Below are positions 10,771 to 21,969 of a DNA stretch of 64,000 nt, piece after piece. The notes beneath the pieces are model-generated. The model ran no database searches and was not told where the DNA came from. It saw nothing but the letters and a program-made list of their open reading frames with translations. Each line of letters starts with the position of its first letter. Positions within the stretch are counted from its first letter, which is position 1. The position numbers were made by a program, and so were the translations under genes. This stretch comes from Absidia repens (taxonomy: Eukaryota > Mucoromycota > Mucoromycetes > Mucorales > Cunninghamellaceae), in assembly GCA_002105175.1 (NCBI GenBank), contig MCGE01000010.1:124001-188000 (forward strand), given 5' to 3'.

Positions 10771-11504
10771 TATTATTTTTTATCATGATCATTATTTTTA
10801 TTATGATCGTATGATGTTCTGATATTAGGTGTATGATGATATGATTGATGTTATTGCAAGGGTATTTTATTTTCTTTTATTCTATTTTATGGGACCTAAT
10901 GATTTCATGAAGTGAATCATTATTTTCTTTTCTTCCATCACAATGTTGCGTGATTATTTATTTTTATCATGCAGTGTTCCTAATCGGAATTTCAATTTCT
11001 TCAGGAACAGGTTTTATTTTTATGCCATCATTTTTCATGATGCGACAATTGTTATTTTTTTACTCGAAATAAATTAGACATTATTATTTATACAGCATAT
11101 CAACAACGTCGCTTTTTTTTTATTGTTTGTCACAGTAATATGTATTGCACAATACTAATATCTACTAGTGGTACCATCCCGGTAAAGTTTGGTATTGCTA
11201 ATCCCGCTAACATGGTATTGTTCAATACCAATACTCCTCATTTAGGTATTGTTAAGAGCCCTAGATAATAGTATATTTGAAGCTGTAGTAATATACGAGA
11301 CTGAAATAAAGTAACTTTATTAATATATTAAAAAGAGCATGGTCCAAATCCTTATCTAAGATAACGATCTAAGATAAAGATCTATGACTTTGAAATTTAC
11401 ATCATTTCCTCCAATCACATCACCTAAAACCTCTCTTGACTTGATATTTTCCATCCATTTCCTCCACTCATATCACTGTATCCATGTTATTTCTAGATAA
11501 ACCA

Positions 11505-12163
11505 TAAGTAGCATTTTACACGACGAGCTGCCGGTTTTTTTTTCTACGCATAAACCCCCCCACACACACACACACCGGTTTTTTTTTTCCACGCACATAT
11601 GCCATGCTCATTCAGCGAGACAATGAAAGGCATAAAGGAGAATAATTGTAAATAGACAAGACATGTTTAATTCTGATATAGATGCAATATAAACTATGAC
11701 AACTAACACTAAGTTGAGCTAATGACACTATTCTAAAATGAATGCTAATTTGAGGACGGTCAAAGATCACGAATCCAAAATGGAAGGGTTTCCCCATGAT
11801 GTTTGTATTGCACTTTTCAAAAGGCCCCTGATTCAAATTCTAACCACTAATCCAAGATCACTAAATCTGCAGTTGAAGTTGATGTTCGAAAAAAAAAAAA
11901 ACGAAAGAAAGAGGAAGAAAAAAAAAAGGGTGAGAAAATTTAAATCAATGAGAGGCGGAGTGCGAATGGTTCAGTCACCCTATTTTTCCACCTTCCATTT
12001 TTTTTTAAAAAGTATCTATTGACGACGCGCTGAGCACGACGGTTGGGCCCCAAGGGGCTGCCCACCATAGTGCGAAATGGCGGAGGCTTTAATCCTAAAA
12101 ACTGTAACACCCAGTAAATCGAAAGATTTCCAAAAGCTCCAGCGGAGCGCCAGAGCGTTTATT
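11505..12163 (+). repeat. family A repeat, copy 1
   Basis: Carries the usual family A order. First comes a segment with CAAACTATGACAACTAAC-like sequence, then the conserved core (about 11768-11845: ATCCAAAATGGAAGGGTTTC, CCCATGATGTTTGTATTG). A purine-rich GAAAGAAAGAGGAAG tract and AGGCGGAGTGCGAATGG follow, then the block GACGACGCGCTGAGCACGAC, GGGCCCCAAGGGGCTGCCCA, GTGCGAAATGGCGGAGG. The terminal hairpin GCTCCAGCGGAGC and GAGCGTTTATT close it. No coding region. A closely related copy is at 15278-16005. Confidence 0.6.
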
Positions 12164-12369
12164 GAACAGTATTAAATATAAAGTGTCATCAGATTTTTAA
12201 AGCCCAGCTAACTTACTAGTGCTAAAACGGTGTTGCTTTTTGCCGACTTTCTACCCAATCCCACCCCTCTATTTCTCTTTTCCACCAATCAATTCTTCCA
12301 GCTTTCTCCTTCTTCCAAGTTAGCTCTGAGAATAAAACTGCTAAATTAGAGGAGATTATTACTTCTGCT

Positions 12370-14974
12370 GAGACCCTATATAACCCACTTTGGGATGAAA
12401 TGCAGAGGACTCAATAAACTAAATACTCTATATTTTTTTTTCACAGAAGCACATGCCCGTTCTTTTTCTACGCCAAAATATATACAGTATACATTCCTGA
12501 TCTACGAAAGATGGTTCACAACGTATTTTCAATGTTTCTATATTGATTCCAGGTCGATTTGAGTAAAATTTGAAATGGGTATCATTTTTCGCTGAAGATG
12601 AATTGTAGTTACACAAATATTACTTTCCCCACCATTGCTACTCTTCATAACCCATCTAGGTATGAAATACAGAGGGGCTAATAAACTAAATATTCTGTAG
12701 TGCATTTTTTCTTATACAAACAAATGGCTATTTTTTTTTCTACGTTCAAATATATACATGAGGTGGTGGACAAAGTCATCTTAATATCCCGCACATTTTC
12801 TTTCCACGCACTCAAACACACCAATTTATTTCTATGTTCATGTATACCCCATTTGTCAAAACAAACAATTTAAACTTATAACAAAGAAACTAATCATAAA
12901 AAAGAGACAAGCGTATTTTATTTGGATGAAGTTACAAACTATGACAAACTAACACTAAACTAAATTATTGGTGGTTCAGTGATAACTATGGCGAAGCTAA
13001 TCTAATGAGTGGTTCCAAATCTTGAATCCAAAATGAAAGGGTTTCCGTATGCATGTTTGTATTGCATTTTTCAAAATGCCCCTGATTCACGTTTTAATTC
13101 TAATATAAAAACCAGGGCACATTGAAGAATTAATGGAGAAAGGAAATAAAAAAAAGAAAAACAAGAAAAAAGTGAAAAAAGACAAAAATAAATAAATAAA
13201 AATAAAGCGTAGGCGGAGTGTAAATGGTACCACCGTCCACCTTTTTTCTTTCTTGCATATAGCCGTCTGACTGCCACTTTTTTTTCACCGTTCAAAAGCC
13301 AAAAAAAAACCAAGCCCTGACTGAGCGCTGAGCAACGGCGGATGTGCCCCAATGGGCTGCCCACCATAGTGCGAAATGGCGAAGTCGTCCAACTGCTCTT
13401 TTTCCACCACGTTTTCTCTTTTTTAGTACTCTAATAACCTTCTCTATCCTAACACATTACAGATGACACTTTTTGTAAAAACATTGAGTAACACTCTATC
13501 AGGCAAACTGTATAATCTTTTATTCAGACAGTAGTTGTTTTATAATTTGAACGACTAGGGTGGCGGGGGGGAGGGGGCCGAGCAGGGGCGAGGCGGGGGG
13601 AGGGGGCTGGTTATATATTAAAAAAATTAACGACCGTAAGAAAACTCAGCTATAGTAACTTTAATTCGTTTTTTTGTCCCTCCGACTCTCTTTTTTTCAA
13701 ACAGAGCCCTGTCCACCATAGGAGCCGTCCATCCTTTTTTTTTCTCAATCGCTGCCCACGCAAACACAGACTCTTCCATCAAAACTAGGGCTCTTAATTT
13801 GGTCCCGTCCCGATTATGGTATTGAGAAAAAGTCCTCAATACCTGGTACCGATCAATACCAATACCTACTAGTGGTATCGTCTCGCTAAGGTTTTGGTAT
13901 TGCTAATCCCGCTAAGAGGTATTGATCAACACCATACCTATTAGTGGTACCGTCCCGCTAAGGTTTTGGTATTGCTAATCCCGCTAAGAGGTATTGATCA
14001 ATACCAATACTTATAAGTGGTACCGTCCCGCTAAGGTTTTGGTATTGCTAATCCCGCTAACATGGTATTGTTCAATACCAATACTCCTCATTTAGGTATT
14101 GTTAAGAGCCCTAATCAAAACCCACACTTCAGAAACTCCTTGTCACTCAGTAGCTACATAATTAATAGTCTTCTCAACTTTGTTCTTCAATATCCCCCAC
14201 CACAATAAAATCACTGTAATAGCTGTTTTTTCACACAAACACATCCCTTATATATATATATAGACACACTTTTTTTTTTTTCTATGCATATGTAATACAC
14301 ATTCAATGAAGCTCATAATGTAAACGTACAACAGAGATACTAAATATAATAAAAGGGATATATTTATTCAGTCGTAGATATAAACGATGACAAACTATTT
14401 CTAAACTAATGAGTGCTAATCTACTGTCGTTCCCAAATCCTACATCCAAAATGAAAGCGTTTCCCCATGATGTTTGTTTTGCGTTTTTTAAAACGCCCCT
14501 AATTCAAGTTCTAACACTAATCCTAGATCACCAATTCCCCAATGAGCCTTGCCATCATATCATTTAGACTATCATGAAGGAAAAAAATAAAAAGAAAGAA
14601 AAAGAGAGGGAAAAAAAGGGGACCCAAAAAAAAAATAGAAAGCAAAATGCGGAGCCTGAATCATCCAGCTTTTTTTTTCATGTCAAAAAATCAGGGAGCT
14701 GCAAAGAAAAATTAAATAAACGGGCAATCGCCATAATTACCATAGTGCATAATTCGTTTTATCTTCCAGTGGAAAGACAGTTGCAACCACTACATAATCA
14801 AACTCTAATCTCTCCGACGCATTTCAAGTAAGATATTATTTCAGCACACAATAAACCCATTGACGACGCGCTGAGCACGACGGTTGGGCCCCAAGGGGCT
14901 GCCCACCAAAGTGCGAAATGGCGGAGGCTTTAATCCTATCCCATCGAAACCCACACTTTAATAAAATAACTGTT
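12370..14974 (+). repeat. family A long composite element, plus orientation
   Basis: About 2.3 kb of repeat once the nested hAT MITE is removed, with two core modules (about 13021-13090 and 14442-14515) in tandem. It is an inverted partner of 24188-26693 over nearly its whole length, starting at TATATAACCCACTT and ending in the ATGGCGGAGG..CCCACACTTTAATAAA segment. The first core carries the A-T hairpin version (GCATTTTTCAAAATGC), the second the G-C version (GCGTTTTTTAAAACGC). No coding capacity is recognised; short frames inside are repeat-derived. Confidence 0.6.
13786..14113. mobile_element. hAT-derived MITE with 8-bp target duplication
   Basis: 328-bp non-autonomous derivative of the hAT element at 7539-11263. 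It has the same 12-bp ends (TAGGGCTCTTAA / TTAAGAGCCCTA) and the same left and right subterminal sequence. The middle is replaced by a roughly 70-bp unit (CGTCCCGCTAAGGTTTTGG, TATTGCTAATCCCGC, palindromic GGTATTGATCAATACC) repeated about three times. It is flanked by the exact 8-bp duplication ATCAAAAC (13778-13785 and 14114-14121). Uninterrupted copies of the host repeat, for example at about 37705-37735, show the site before insertion. Confidence 0.92.
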
Positions 14975-15277
14975 CCGTGCCCAGAGTAGAAACTTTTCCT
15001 ATCATTTTTATATTTGTATACAAATATGTTTCTGTGCCCAAAGTGGAACATCTCCTCTTTTGCTTCCGTGCCCAAAGTAGAAACATTTCCTGTCATTTTT
15101 TATATTTGTATACAAATATGCTTCCAAGCCCAAAGTGGAACATCTCCTCTTTTGCTTCCGTGCCCAAAGTAGAAACATTTCCTGTCATTTTTTATATTTG
15201 TATACAAATATGCTTCCAAGCCCAAAATGGAACATCTCCTCTTTTGCTTCCGTGCCCAAAGTAGAAACATTTCCTGT
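14975..15277 (+). repeat. 92-bp tandem repeat, about 3.3 units
   Basis: Units begin CCGTGCCCA(A/G)AGTAGAAAC at 14975, 15066, 15158 and 15250, a 91-92 bp period. Each of the three full units holds a perfect 18-bp palindrome ATATTTGTATACAAATAT (15010-15027, 15102-15119, 15194-15211). The period is not a multiple of three, so the open frames across it are not a coding repeat. Confidence 0.9.
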
Positions 15278-16005
15278 ATAAACCCCCACCCCACACACAC
15301 CGGTTTTTTTTTCCACGCACATATGCCATGCCCATTCAGCGAGGCAATGAAAGGCATAAGATAATAATTGTAAATAAACAAGATACTGTATGTTTAATTC
15401 TGATATAGATGCAATATAAACTATGATAACTAACGCTAAGCTGAGCTAATGACACTTGGGGAGGTTTTTTTTTTTGGCAACTGTACGTAGCATTTTACAC
15501 AACGAGCTGCAGTTTTTTTTTTCTACGCATAAACCCCACCCCCCCCAGACACTCTGTTTTTCCACGCACATACGCCATGCCCATTCAGCGAGACAATGAA
15601 AGGCATGAAAGAGAATAACAATAAAAAGACAAGACATGTTTAATTCTGATATAGATGCAATATAAACTATGATAACTAACGCTAAGTTGAGCTAATGACA
15701 CTATTCTAAAATGAATGCTAATTGGATGACGGTCAAAGATCACGAATCCAAAATGGAAGGGTTTCCCCATGATGTTTGCATTGCACTTTTCAAAAGGCCC
15801 CTGATTCAAGTTCTAACCACTAATCCAAGATCACTAAATCCACAGTTGAAGTTGATGTTCTGAAAAAAGAAAGAAAGAAAAAAGAGGAAGAAAAAAAAAG
15901 CGCCAACAGAAAATTTAAATCCATAAGAGGCGGAGTGCGAATGGTTCACTCACCCTATTTTTCGACCTTCCATTTTTCACCACACACAAAAAAGAGTGTC
16001 TATTG
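15278..16005 (+). repeat. family A repeat, copies 2-3 (partial tandem)
   Basis: A partial copy of the copy-1 start (CCACGCACATATGCCATGCC, 15313 on) is followed at about 15490 by a longer copy. This has the core at about 15746-15815 and the AGGCGGAGTGCGAATGG block, and breaks off in GACGACGCGCTGAGCACGAC. Closest relative is 11505-12163. Non-coding. Confidence 0.55.
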
Positions 16006-16384
16006 ACGACGCGCTGAGCACGACGGTTAGGCCTGTCGTATTTGTCATTTGTCATCATCCACACATATCAGATACGCGGTTATCCATCACGACCCAACAA
16101 TTGTACTTTGTCACTCTCCAGCACAACCTTACTCTGGCTATGATTCACTTGGTCTACAATCAATATCAAAGATTAATCATCCATCTGTTCTATAATACAC
16201 TATTTTCTTCCCTTATCTCGAACTCTACCAATAATCCATTATCATCTACAATCACCTATCATCATAGAAATTTATTATTCCAACATCCGCTTCCCCTATT
16301 TTTACTATAAAAACCCACTGTCATTCTATTCAATAAAAACGATATCTGTTATAACACCTACTTGATTGACTTTACATACCTACA
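16006..16384. other. unrecognised stretch between family A copies
   Basis: Non-repetitive within the window. A frame of about 100 codons exists on the plus strand but begins inside the family A block and has no recognisable domain. No gene called. Confidence 0.4.
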
Positions 16385-17885
16385 AATTATTATAAGCCGT
16401 TCATCCTTTTTTTCTCAATCGCTGCCCACCCATAGTGCCAAATTACAGAGTCTTTCATGCCATCCCATCAAAACCCACACTTCAGAAACCCACCGCCACC
16501 CAGTGACTACATGGTTAATACTATTCTCAACTTTACTCTTCAATATACCCCACCACAACAAAATACACTGTAATAGCTGTATTTCACACAAACACATCCC
16601 TGAATTCTTTTCTACGCACAAACTTATAGAGTTGGTAGAAGAAGTCTCTATAATACCCAATCCATTTCTTTTTCATATATATATATAGACACACTTTTTT
16701 TTTTTTCTATGCATATGTAATACACATTCGATGAAGCTCATCATGTAAACGTACAACAGAGATACTAATTATAATAAAAAGAACATATTTATTCAAACGT
16801 AGATACAAACGATGACAAACTATTACTAAACTAATGAGTGCTAATCTACTGCCGTTCCCAAATCCTTCATCCAAAATGAAAGCGTTTCCCCATGATGTTT
16901 GTTTTGCGTTTTTTAAAACGCCCCTAATTCAAGTTCTAACACTAATCCTAGATCACCAGTACCCCAATGAGCCTTGCCATCATATCATTCAGACTATCAT
17001 GAAAGAAAAAATAAAAAAGAAAGGAAAAGAGAGGTCTTTTTTTTTTAGGGCAATATAAAAGAATTTTATTGCGGAATTTGAAACACATCGCAGAGAGGTG
17101 AATTAAGGGAATAAAGGAATGGTAGAAGATAAATAATATGTGAAGTAGATACTACATGACTAAACATAAAATGGTACTATTTCAAAACTAAAATGGGAGG
17201 TGGTCTGTGTCAGGAGAGGTTGGAATGATGAAAGTGCGTGGAGGATGGCGAAGGAGGGAGAACAGATGGGTGATGAGCGTTATTACATTTGATTTGTTGA
17301 ATGGAATGTTGTGAAAATAAAGAGCCAATAATGTCGTGAGATCGCTTGGAGAGTACAGGAGCAGAGTAACCGAAGGTGGATGGAGTTATCCATATTTCCT
17401 GGAGCAACCAAATTCCGAAGTAAGTCGTGGATCATTAGTTGTTGAGGGGATACCAGTGGTAGAATGGCTTAAAAATTTTAAGTTAAAATGCTGCTTCCCA
17501 TATTGGCTATTTCAGGGGACAGGAGTAAAACAGGTGATCCAAAGTTTCTATATTGGTAGAGCAAAGGCGGCAAATTGGTGTACTAGTGGAGTCTAATATA
17601 GAGTAAAATTGTTGGCACATGAGCTTGTTGTGGAGAAGGCGGTACCAGAATGTTCTCGCCATAGGATCCATTGGAAAAGAGAGGGAAAAAAAAGGGGGGG
17701 GGCAAAAAAAAAAATAGAAAGCATCTGAATCATCCAGCCTTTTTTTTTATGTCAAAAATCAGGGAAGGGGCAATCGCCATAACTACCATAGTGCATAATT
17801 CGTTTTATCTTCCAATGGAAAGGCAGTTCCAACCCCTATATAATCAAGCTATATCTCTCAGGCGCCTTTCAAGTAAGCATAATAA
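16385..17885 (+). repeat. family A repeat (G-C hairpin type), split by a LINE fragment
   Basis: Follows the second half of the long element: CTCAATCGCTGCCCACCC..., CACTGTAATAGCTGT..., core at about 16861-16930 with GCGTTTTTTAAAACGC (16906-16921), then a purine tract. The purine tract is interrupted at 17035 by a retrotransposed segment and resumes at 17685, continuing to the CATAGTGCATAATTCG block and GCGCCTTTCAAGTAAG. Non-coding. Confidence 0.6.
17035..17672 (-). mobile_element. 5'-truncated LINE fragment with zf-RVT remnant
   Basis: Read on the minus strand, the segment encodes ARTFWYRLLHNKLMCQQF, then CRLCSTN...LDHLFYSC, which fits the zinc-binding domain at the end of non-LTR reverse transcriptases (Cx2C...Hx4C). 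A TAG follows after PLK and the frame then decays. The segment ends with AATAAA and a poly(A) run (plus-strand T run at about 17036-17046). It is bounded by a 12-bp duplication GGAAAAGAGAGG (17023-17034 and 17673-17684). Together these indicate target-primed insertion of a 3' LINE piece into a family A repeat. The clade cannot be assigned. Confidence 0.85.
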
Positions 17886-18579
17886 ATAACCACAACATTT
17901 GAACTAGAGCATGACTCGCATGTCATTAGGAAGGCATAAAATACGAAAAGGGAGAGTAACAAGGACAAAAGAGCTGGATGACATGTTATTCGGCATGCAA
18001 TGTCAAAAAAAAAAAAAAAAAAACTATATAAAATGCCTAATACTGCGTAGTATGCCTCAATATTGCCTAAATGGCAAAAAATGAAACTATCTGTCTAGGT
18101 TAAAGAAATGTAATGCTTTTTCACCGAAAGGTGAGAAATATATATTTCATAAAATTATGAGCCGTTGGAGTACTCTTTGATTTTATAATTATATAAAGAA
18201 ACAAAAATTGATACAATCAACGATTATTTTATTCTATTTGCACAAAGCCAAAATCCTGAGCTTTGAAAGTGGGTTAATCCATATTATATAAAAATGGTTT
18301 TCCGATGTACTTGTCCGTACGAGCTGGCGAGTTTCTACCTGTCACTTGATTTTTTGTTCAAATTCCCGTCATATTCAATTTCCCAAACTTGACTCTCATC
18401 CCCCTCCCGTCCCCCCCCCCATTTTTTAGACATTTTCCCAACACCTTTAAGCAAAATAATATAACAAATTTGTAATAAACATTTGGTAACCGGTCAAACG
18501 AACTGGTAATAATAATAATAACGTTTATTAAATGAATCATAAATATATATATATATTATACTAAAAATAATTAACTATT
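17886..18579. other. AT-rich region 3' of the TACO1-like gene
   Basis: No gene recognised. It includes an A run near 18003-18023 and a C run near 18411-18420. The part next to 18579 is the 3' flank of the minus-strand gene. Confidence 0.4.
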
Positions 18580-19917
18580 CTATTGATCCACGTCTTCATC
18601 ATCAGGGAGGACGGCATTGCAGTGAATTTTGACCACATCATCCAAATTTTCCATTGTGTCCAAGCATTTTGCCACAGCTTCGACCATTTCGGGTTCCGTC
18701 ACCTCCATCGAGCTTTGTGGGATGTAAGCCGCTTCCATTTCACGTACTTCATATTGCTGCGTTGACAATGTCTTGCTAATATTATTCAATTCGGTAAAGT
18801 CACAAGTGATCTATAAGTTCGTTTACAAAAATGAAATAAATCCGTATAGAACTTAGTATACATATTCGCCCCCCTCCTTTCTTTAATCGCGTTACCTCGA
18901 CAAGATCATCGTCTTCTTCTATATCTTCGGCACCAGCGTCAATAGCGGCATCCATCATTTGGTTCAAAGAGTGACCAGATTCACCCTTTGCAAACACAAT
19001 TTTCCCCTTCTTCTCAAAAAGCCATCCAACAGAGGATACGGAACCCCTATACAGTATGCCAAATATAAATACCGATGAGAGATAATGACAGTTAGTATAC
19101 TTTTTAATAGGATAAATATGGTTTACCATTACCCGAGCCTATTCAGTACTTCCTTGACTTCCTTAACAGTTCTTGACTTTTTATCCGTAACAGCTTCACT
19201 AGCAAGAAAAGAAAAAGGGATGTTGGCATTTACCTTTCGGACCTTCTATCTTCACTATATGACTTACATAATCATCGCGATACCACCAGGTCCATAGCAT
19301 TCGTACAAAACATCTTCCATGGTATCCTTGTTCTTGTCAGATGCCTAATCAATATAAAACATCAACCGCTGTGTCACCTTCCACACATACGTGCTTTTTT
19401 TACCTTTTTCATGGCGTTTTCAATGCTGTCTTTCGACATATTGCTTGCTTTGGCACGGTTCAGAATAGTTGAGAGTCTAGTATTGATATTAGGATCTAAG
19501 CCGCCAGCTATGAGTGTGTAGGTGTGTGTGTGTGTGTGTATTTCAAAAAAAAAAAGTGTAAACAATGTGGTATTCAATAATCTTGCGGTTTCCATCGTAC
19601 CTTTGACAGCTCTTGTGATTTCCAAACCAATTTTTGAAAAAAGTTTGCTGCGTTTAGCATCCTTGGCACCCTTTGTATGCTTAACCTTGCTCCATTTGTT
19701 GTGACCCTTGAAAGGTGTATAAATATAAAATCGTAAGGGAGATTGACAGCTGAGGTTCTATTTTAATTTCTGTTCTTACCGCAAAACGCTGTTGTTGATA
19801 AAGACACCATGTGCTAGCAATGCTCGACTGAATGGGTGTTGTTTTCAGCGTCGGTAGCACACGTTTAGCATAATGCGATATGTGAGGAGATGCCAAATAA
19901 GTTAAGTGTCGAAGCAT
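18580..19917 (-). CDS. mitochondrial YebC/TACO1-family protein
   Basis: Seven exons on the minus strand: 19780-19917, 19601-19706, 19404-19507, 19268-19344, 19133-19198, 18896-19046 and 18580-18810. All junctions are GT-AG with consistent phase, giving 290 aa. Residues 1-46 are basic and hydroxylated without acidic residues, fitting a mitochondrial targeting peptide. The family core starts exactly at exon 2 with [19 protein letters not shown] (compare GHSKWANIKH in YebC). [36 protein letters not shown] and [15 protein letters not shown] follow, all conserved positions. TACO1 (Dpc29-type in fungi) acts in mitochondrial translation, for COX1 in mammals; bacterial YebC proteins act on transcription or translation. 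The mitochondrial role here is inferred from family and N-terminus. Confidence 0.93.
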
Positions 19918-20449
19918 GGTAATGAAGGAGGGAAAAAAAAAAAAAAGATTTACCCTTGGAACTCGATCAAAAAAAAAAAAAAAATCGCAGACAATTCAAC
20001 TCCCGACACGTAGGGTTTGGTGGGGTTATGGCTCGCCATACTCTCAGTACTCTCCGAAAAAATGGTTTGCTGGCGTCAAGGGAAGATTGTTGACGCCTAC
20101 CCCAGCTTTTACTTTAGATTACGTCTCCTTACGGCATGACCATGATGCTCAGGCCCCGTCAACCGACCTTTTTGTTCAGACGAAGAAAAAATCAGGGTGT
20201 GTATTGCTGGTTCCGCCATTTTGTTCTTTGGTTATGAGAGCAATTGGTTTTCGCTTGGGTTATTATAGAAGGGGGAATATTATATCATATGCATAAAAAT
20301 AACGAACTGGATATATGCAGCATGTACAACGAGTGAGAACTCGTCAACAGTATGATCTTAATCCGTGAGGCGGAAGTGGTCATAGTGGGTGCGCTAGAAG
20401 GCAGATGTTTCAATGGACACCCTCAAATCTGCTACAATAACGGCTTTAC
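19918..20449. other. upstream region of the TACO1-like gene
   Basis: Probable promoter side of the minus-strand gene. It contains the inverted pair GGCGTCAA / TTGACGCC (20072-20079 and 20090-20097, 10-bp spacer). A plus-strand frame of about 126 codons from 19916 overlaps A runs and the start of the TACO1-like gene and has no recognisable domain, so it is not called. Confidence 0.4.
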
Positions 20450-21140
20450 TACTATCGATGGGTCAAGAATGGTTAACAAAAGTGTCATATTTTATTAAAT
20501 TAATACGGTCAACAAAGTGGCGTTCAATGTAACATGAGATTGACAAGACATGGAGGCAAATGGGAGACCTAAAAAATGGTCAGTACTAATCTAAAGAGAT
20601 AATTATAAAACGATATCTGATGTTTCATACTACGCATGAGAAAATCTAGAGGGATATCTTCTATTGAAGCACAGCACGGTCAACACTAACCTAAAGGAAC
20701 GATTGAAAACAAGGACCTCTTTTACAAAACATGAGAGAGACTAATGGAACATTTTTCAGTAAAGCAAGTTAGAAGACACATATTTTATTTATATATAGAT
20801 ACAAACTATGAACAAAATAATACTAAACTAAGCTAATGAAGACTCTAATAAGTCAACTAATGGAGGTCCCAAATCCTGAATCAAAATGAAAGGGCTCCCC
20901 ATGAGTCTTGTAATGCCTGAGCTGAAAACCTTTCTAAACTAGTCCTGACACTAATCTAAGTCCAACATAATCTCAAATAAGTTGAATGGTGAAGGTAAAA
21001 AAGAAAGAAAGAAAAAGAAAATGAATAGAAAGAGAGATGGGAAGAATATATAAAAAAAGATACACGTGGGCGGCTTTTAAAATATTTTTGGGCGGTCTCG
21101 TTTTTGTGGATAGAAAAAGAGAAACACCTTATTTATTTCG
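20450..21140 (+). repeat. family B repeat, copy 1
   Basis: One of four family B copies (others about 45440, 51181 and 57641). Common features are GAGAGACTAATGG(A/G)AC, a CATATTTTATT segment, a segment around ACTAAACTAAGCTAATGAA, the core CCAAATCCTGAATC / AATGAAAGGG (about 20865-20905), CTAAACTAGTCCTGACACT, a GAAAGAAAGAAA tract and CACGTGGGCGG. The core is shared with family A but the hairpin of family A is absent. Non-coding. Confidence 0.55.
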
Positions 21141-21969
21141 CTTTTGCAACATAATCAACAAGGCAGAACCGCCCCCCATCATCAGCATTGGTTTTCTTTT
21201 TATGACAAAAGGCGGCGGTGATGACTCTATTTTATTATTATTACAACAAGCTTCATCACTTAACAGTGACATCATAGAGGCAACACTTTTTTCTTCTTAC
21301 AGCAATCTTCATCAATCAACATTGACTCTCTTTTTTTCAAGAAACTGCCACACCCAGAACCGACGGCATGGTGGCATTTTTCTCGTGTCACAACTGCTCA
21401 GATGCCCTCTCACTCCTCTGTTCTTCAGAATAATCTAACACGCACGTAGAATAAATCACCCTCCCCTGTAAATCGCTTGTCACTCACCGTAGAATATCTC
21501 ACAAGATTAATATATCATAGTTATGTTTATTTTATTTTGCAATAAAAAACTTTACAGTAGATGTCCTCAATTGTTTATACCGTGTCATAAAGCATATTTA
21601 GGCAATATAAAAGGACTCGCCTCCAAATACAGTTTTGCTCTTTCTATAGCTTCTATTTTTCATCGATACTCTGTTACTATAATTCTACTTTACTGTATTA
21701 GTGATTAATATACAGTACTGTACTGTATAAAGGCAAGTAGTGATGGTGGTTTAGACATGCTGGATATTTTATGTCTTGTATGATTACATTTTTTATGGAT
21801 TTTTGCATCACCGATTTTTTTTTTTTGATTTTTTTTATCGCACAAAGCGATTGTCACATGTGGTCCTTCTCTTAAAAAAAATCCCCGCTCTTTTCAATCT
21901 TTTTTTTTTTTTTTTTTTTTTTTGGCCTTTTCTCCTTTTTCTTTTTATTTATAGTCCCTATCATAACCA
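21141..21969. other. region upstream of the REEP-like gene
   Basis: Left part (to about 21430) looks like the tail of the family B copy: CGGCATGGTGGCATTTTTCTCGTG, with a similar tail after the 51.2-kb copy. The remainder is AT-rich with T runs (about 21901-21922) just before the gene start. No gene seen. Confidence 0.4.

Larger units (their letters stand above)
7539..11263 (+). mobile_element. hAT-superfamily DNA transposon, full length but inactive
   Basis: 3.7-kb element bounded by 12-bp terminal inverted repeats TAGGGCTCTTAA (7539-7550) and TTAAGAGCCCTA (11252-11263). Subterminal regions carry repeated GGTATTG and palindromic GGTATTGATCAATACC blocks, plausible transposase-binding sites. 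A 328-bp derivative with the same ends lies at 13786-14113. The single gene inside is a transposase with a BED zinc finger and the C-terminal hAT dimerisation motif, broken by stops and frameshifts. No 8-bp target duplication is visible, so the insertion is old or rearranged. Confidence 0.85.

Noticed and set aside
7531..11271. 8-bp target duplication of the full hAT element
   Set aside because: TTGTTGTG and GATAATAG do not match, so no duplication is claimed.
14482..14505. Helitron 3' end (hairpin followed by CTAAT/CTGAT, i.e. CTRRT)
   Set aside because: The hairpin plus CTRRT fits the rule, but sequence after it (CAAGTTCTAACACTAATCC) stays conserved between copies, so this is not an element terminus. 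No TC start or Rep/helicase gene is seen.
14977..15264. Plus-strand open frame of 95 codons
   Set aside because: It lies over the 92-bp tandem repeat, whose period is not a multiple of three; the repeat is read in shifting frames and has no coding signature.
15996..16310. Plus-strand frame of 104 codons
   Set aside because: Starts inside the family A GACGACGCGCTGAGC block and has no domain or splice context.
19916..20296. Plus-strand open frame of 126 codons
   Set aside because: Overlaps the TACO1-like start codon, runs through A tracts and its promoter side, and has no recognisable domain.
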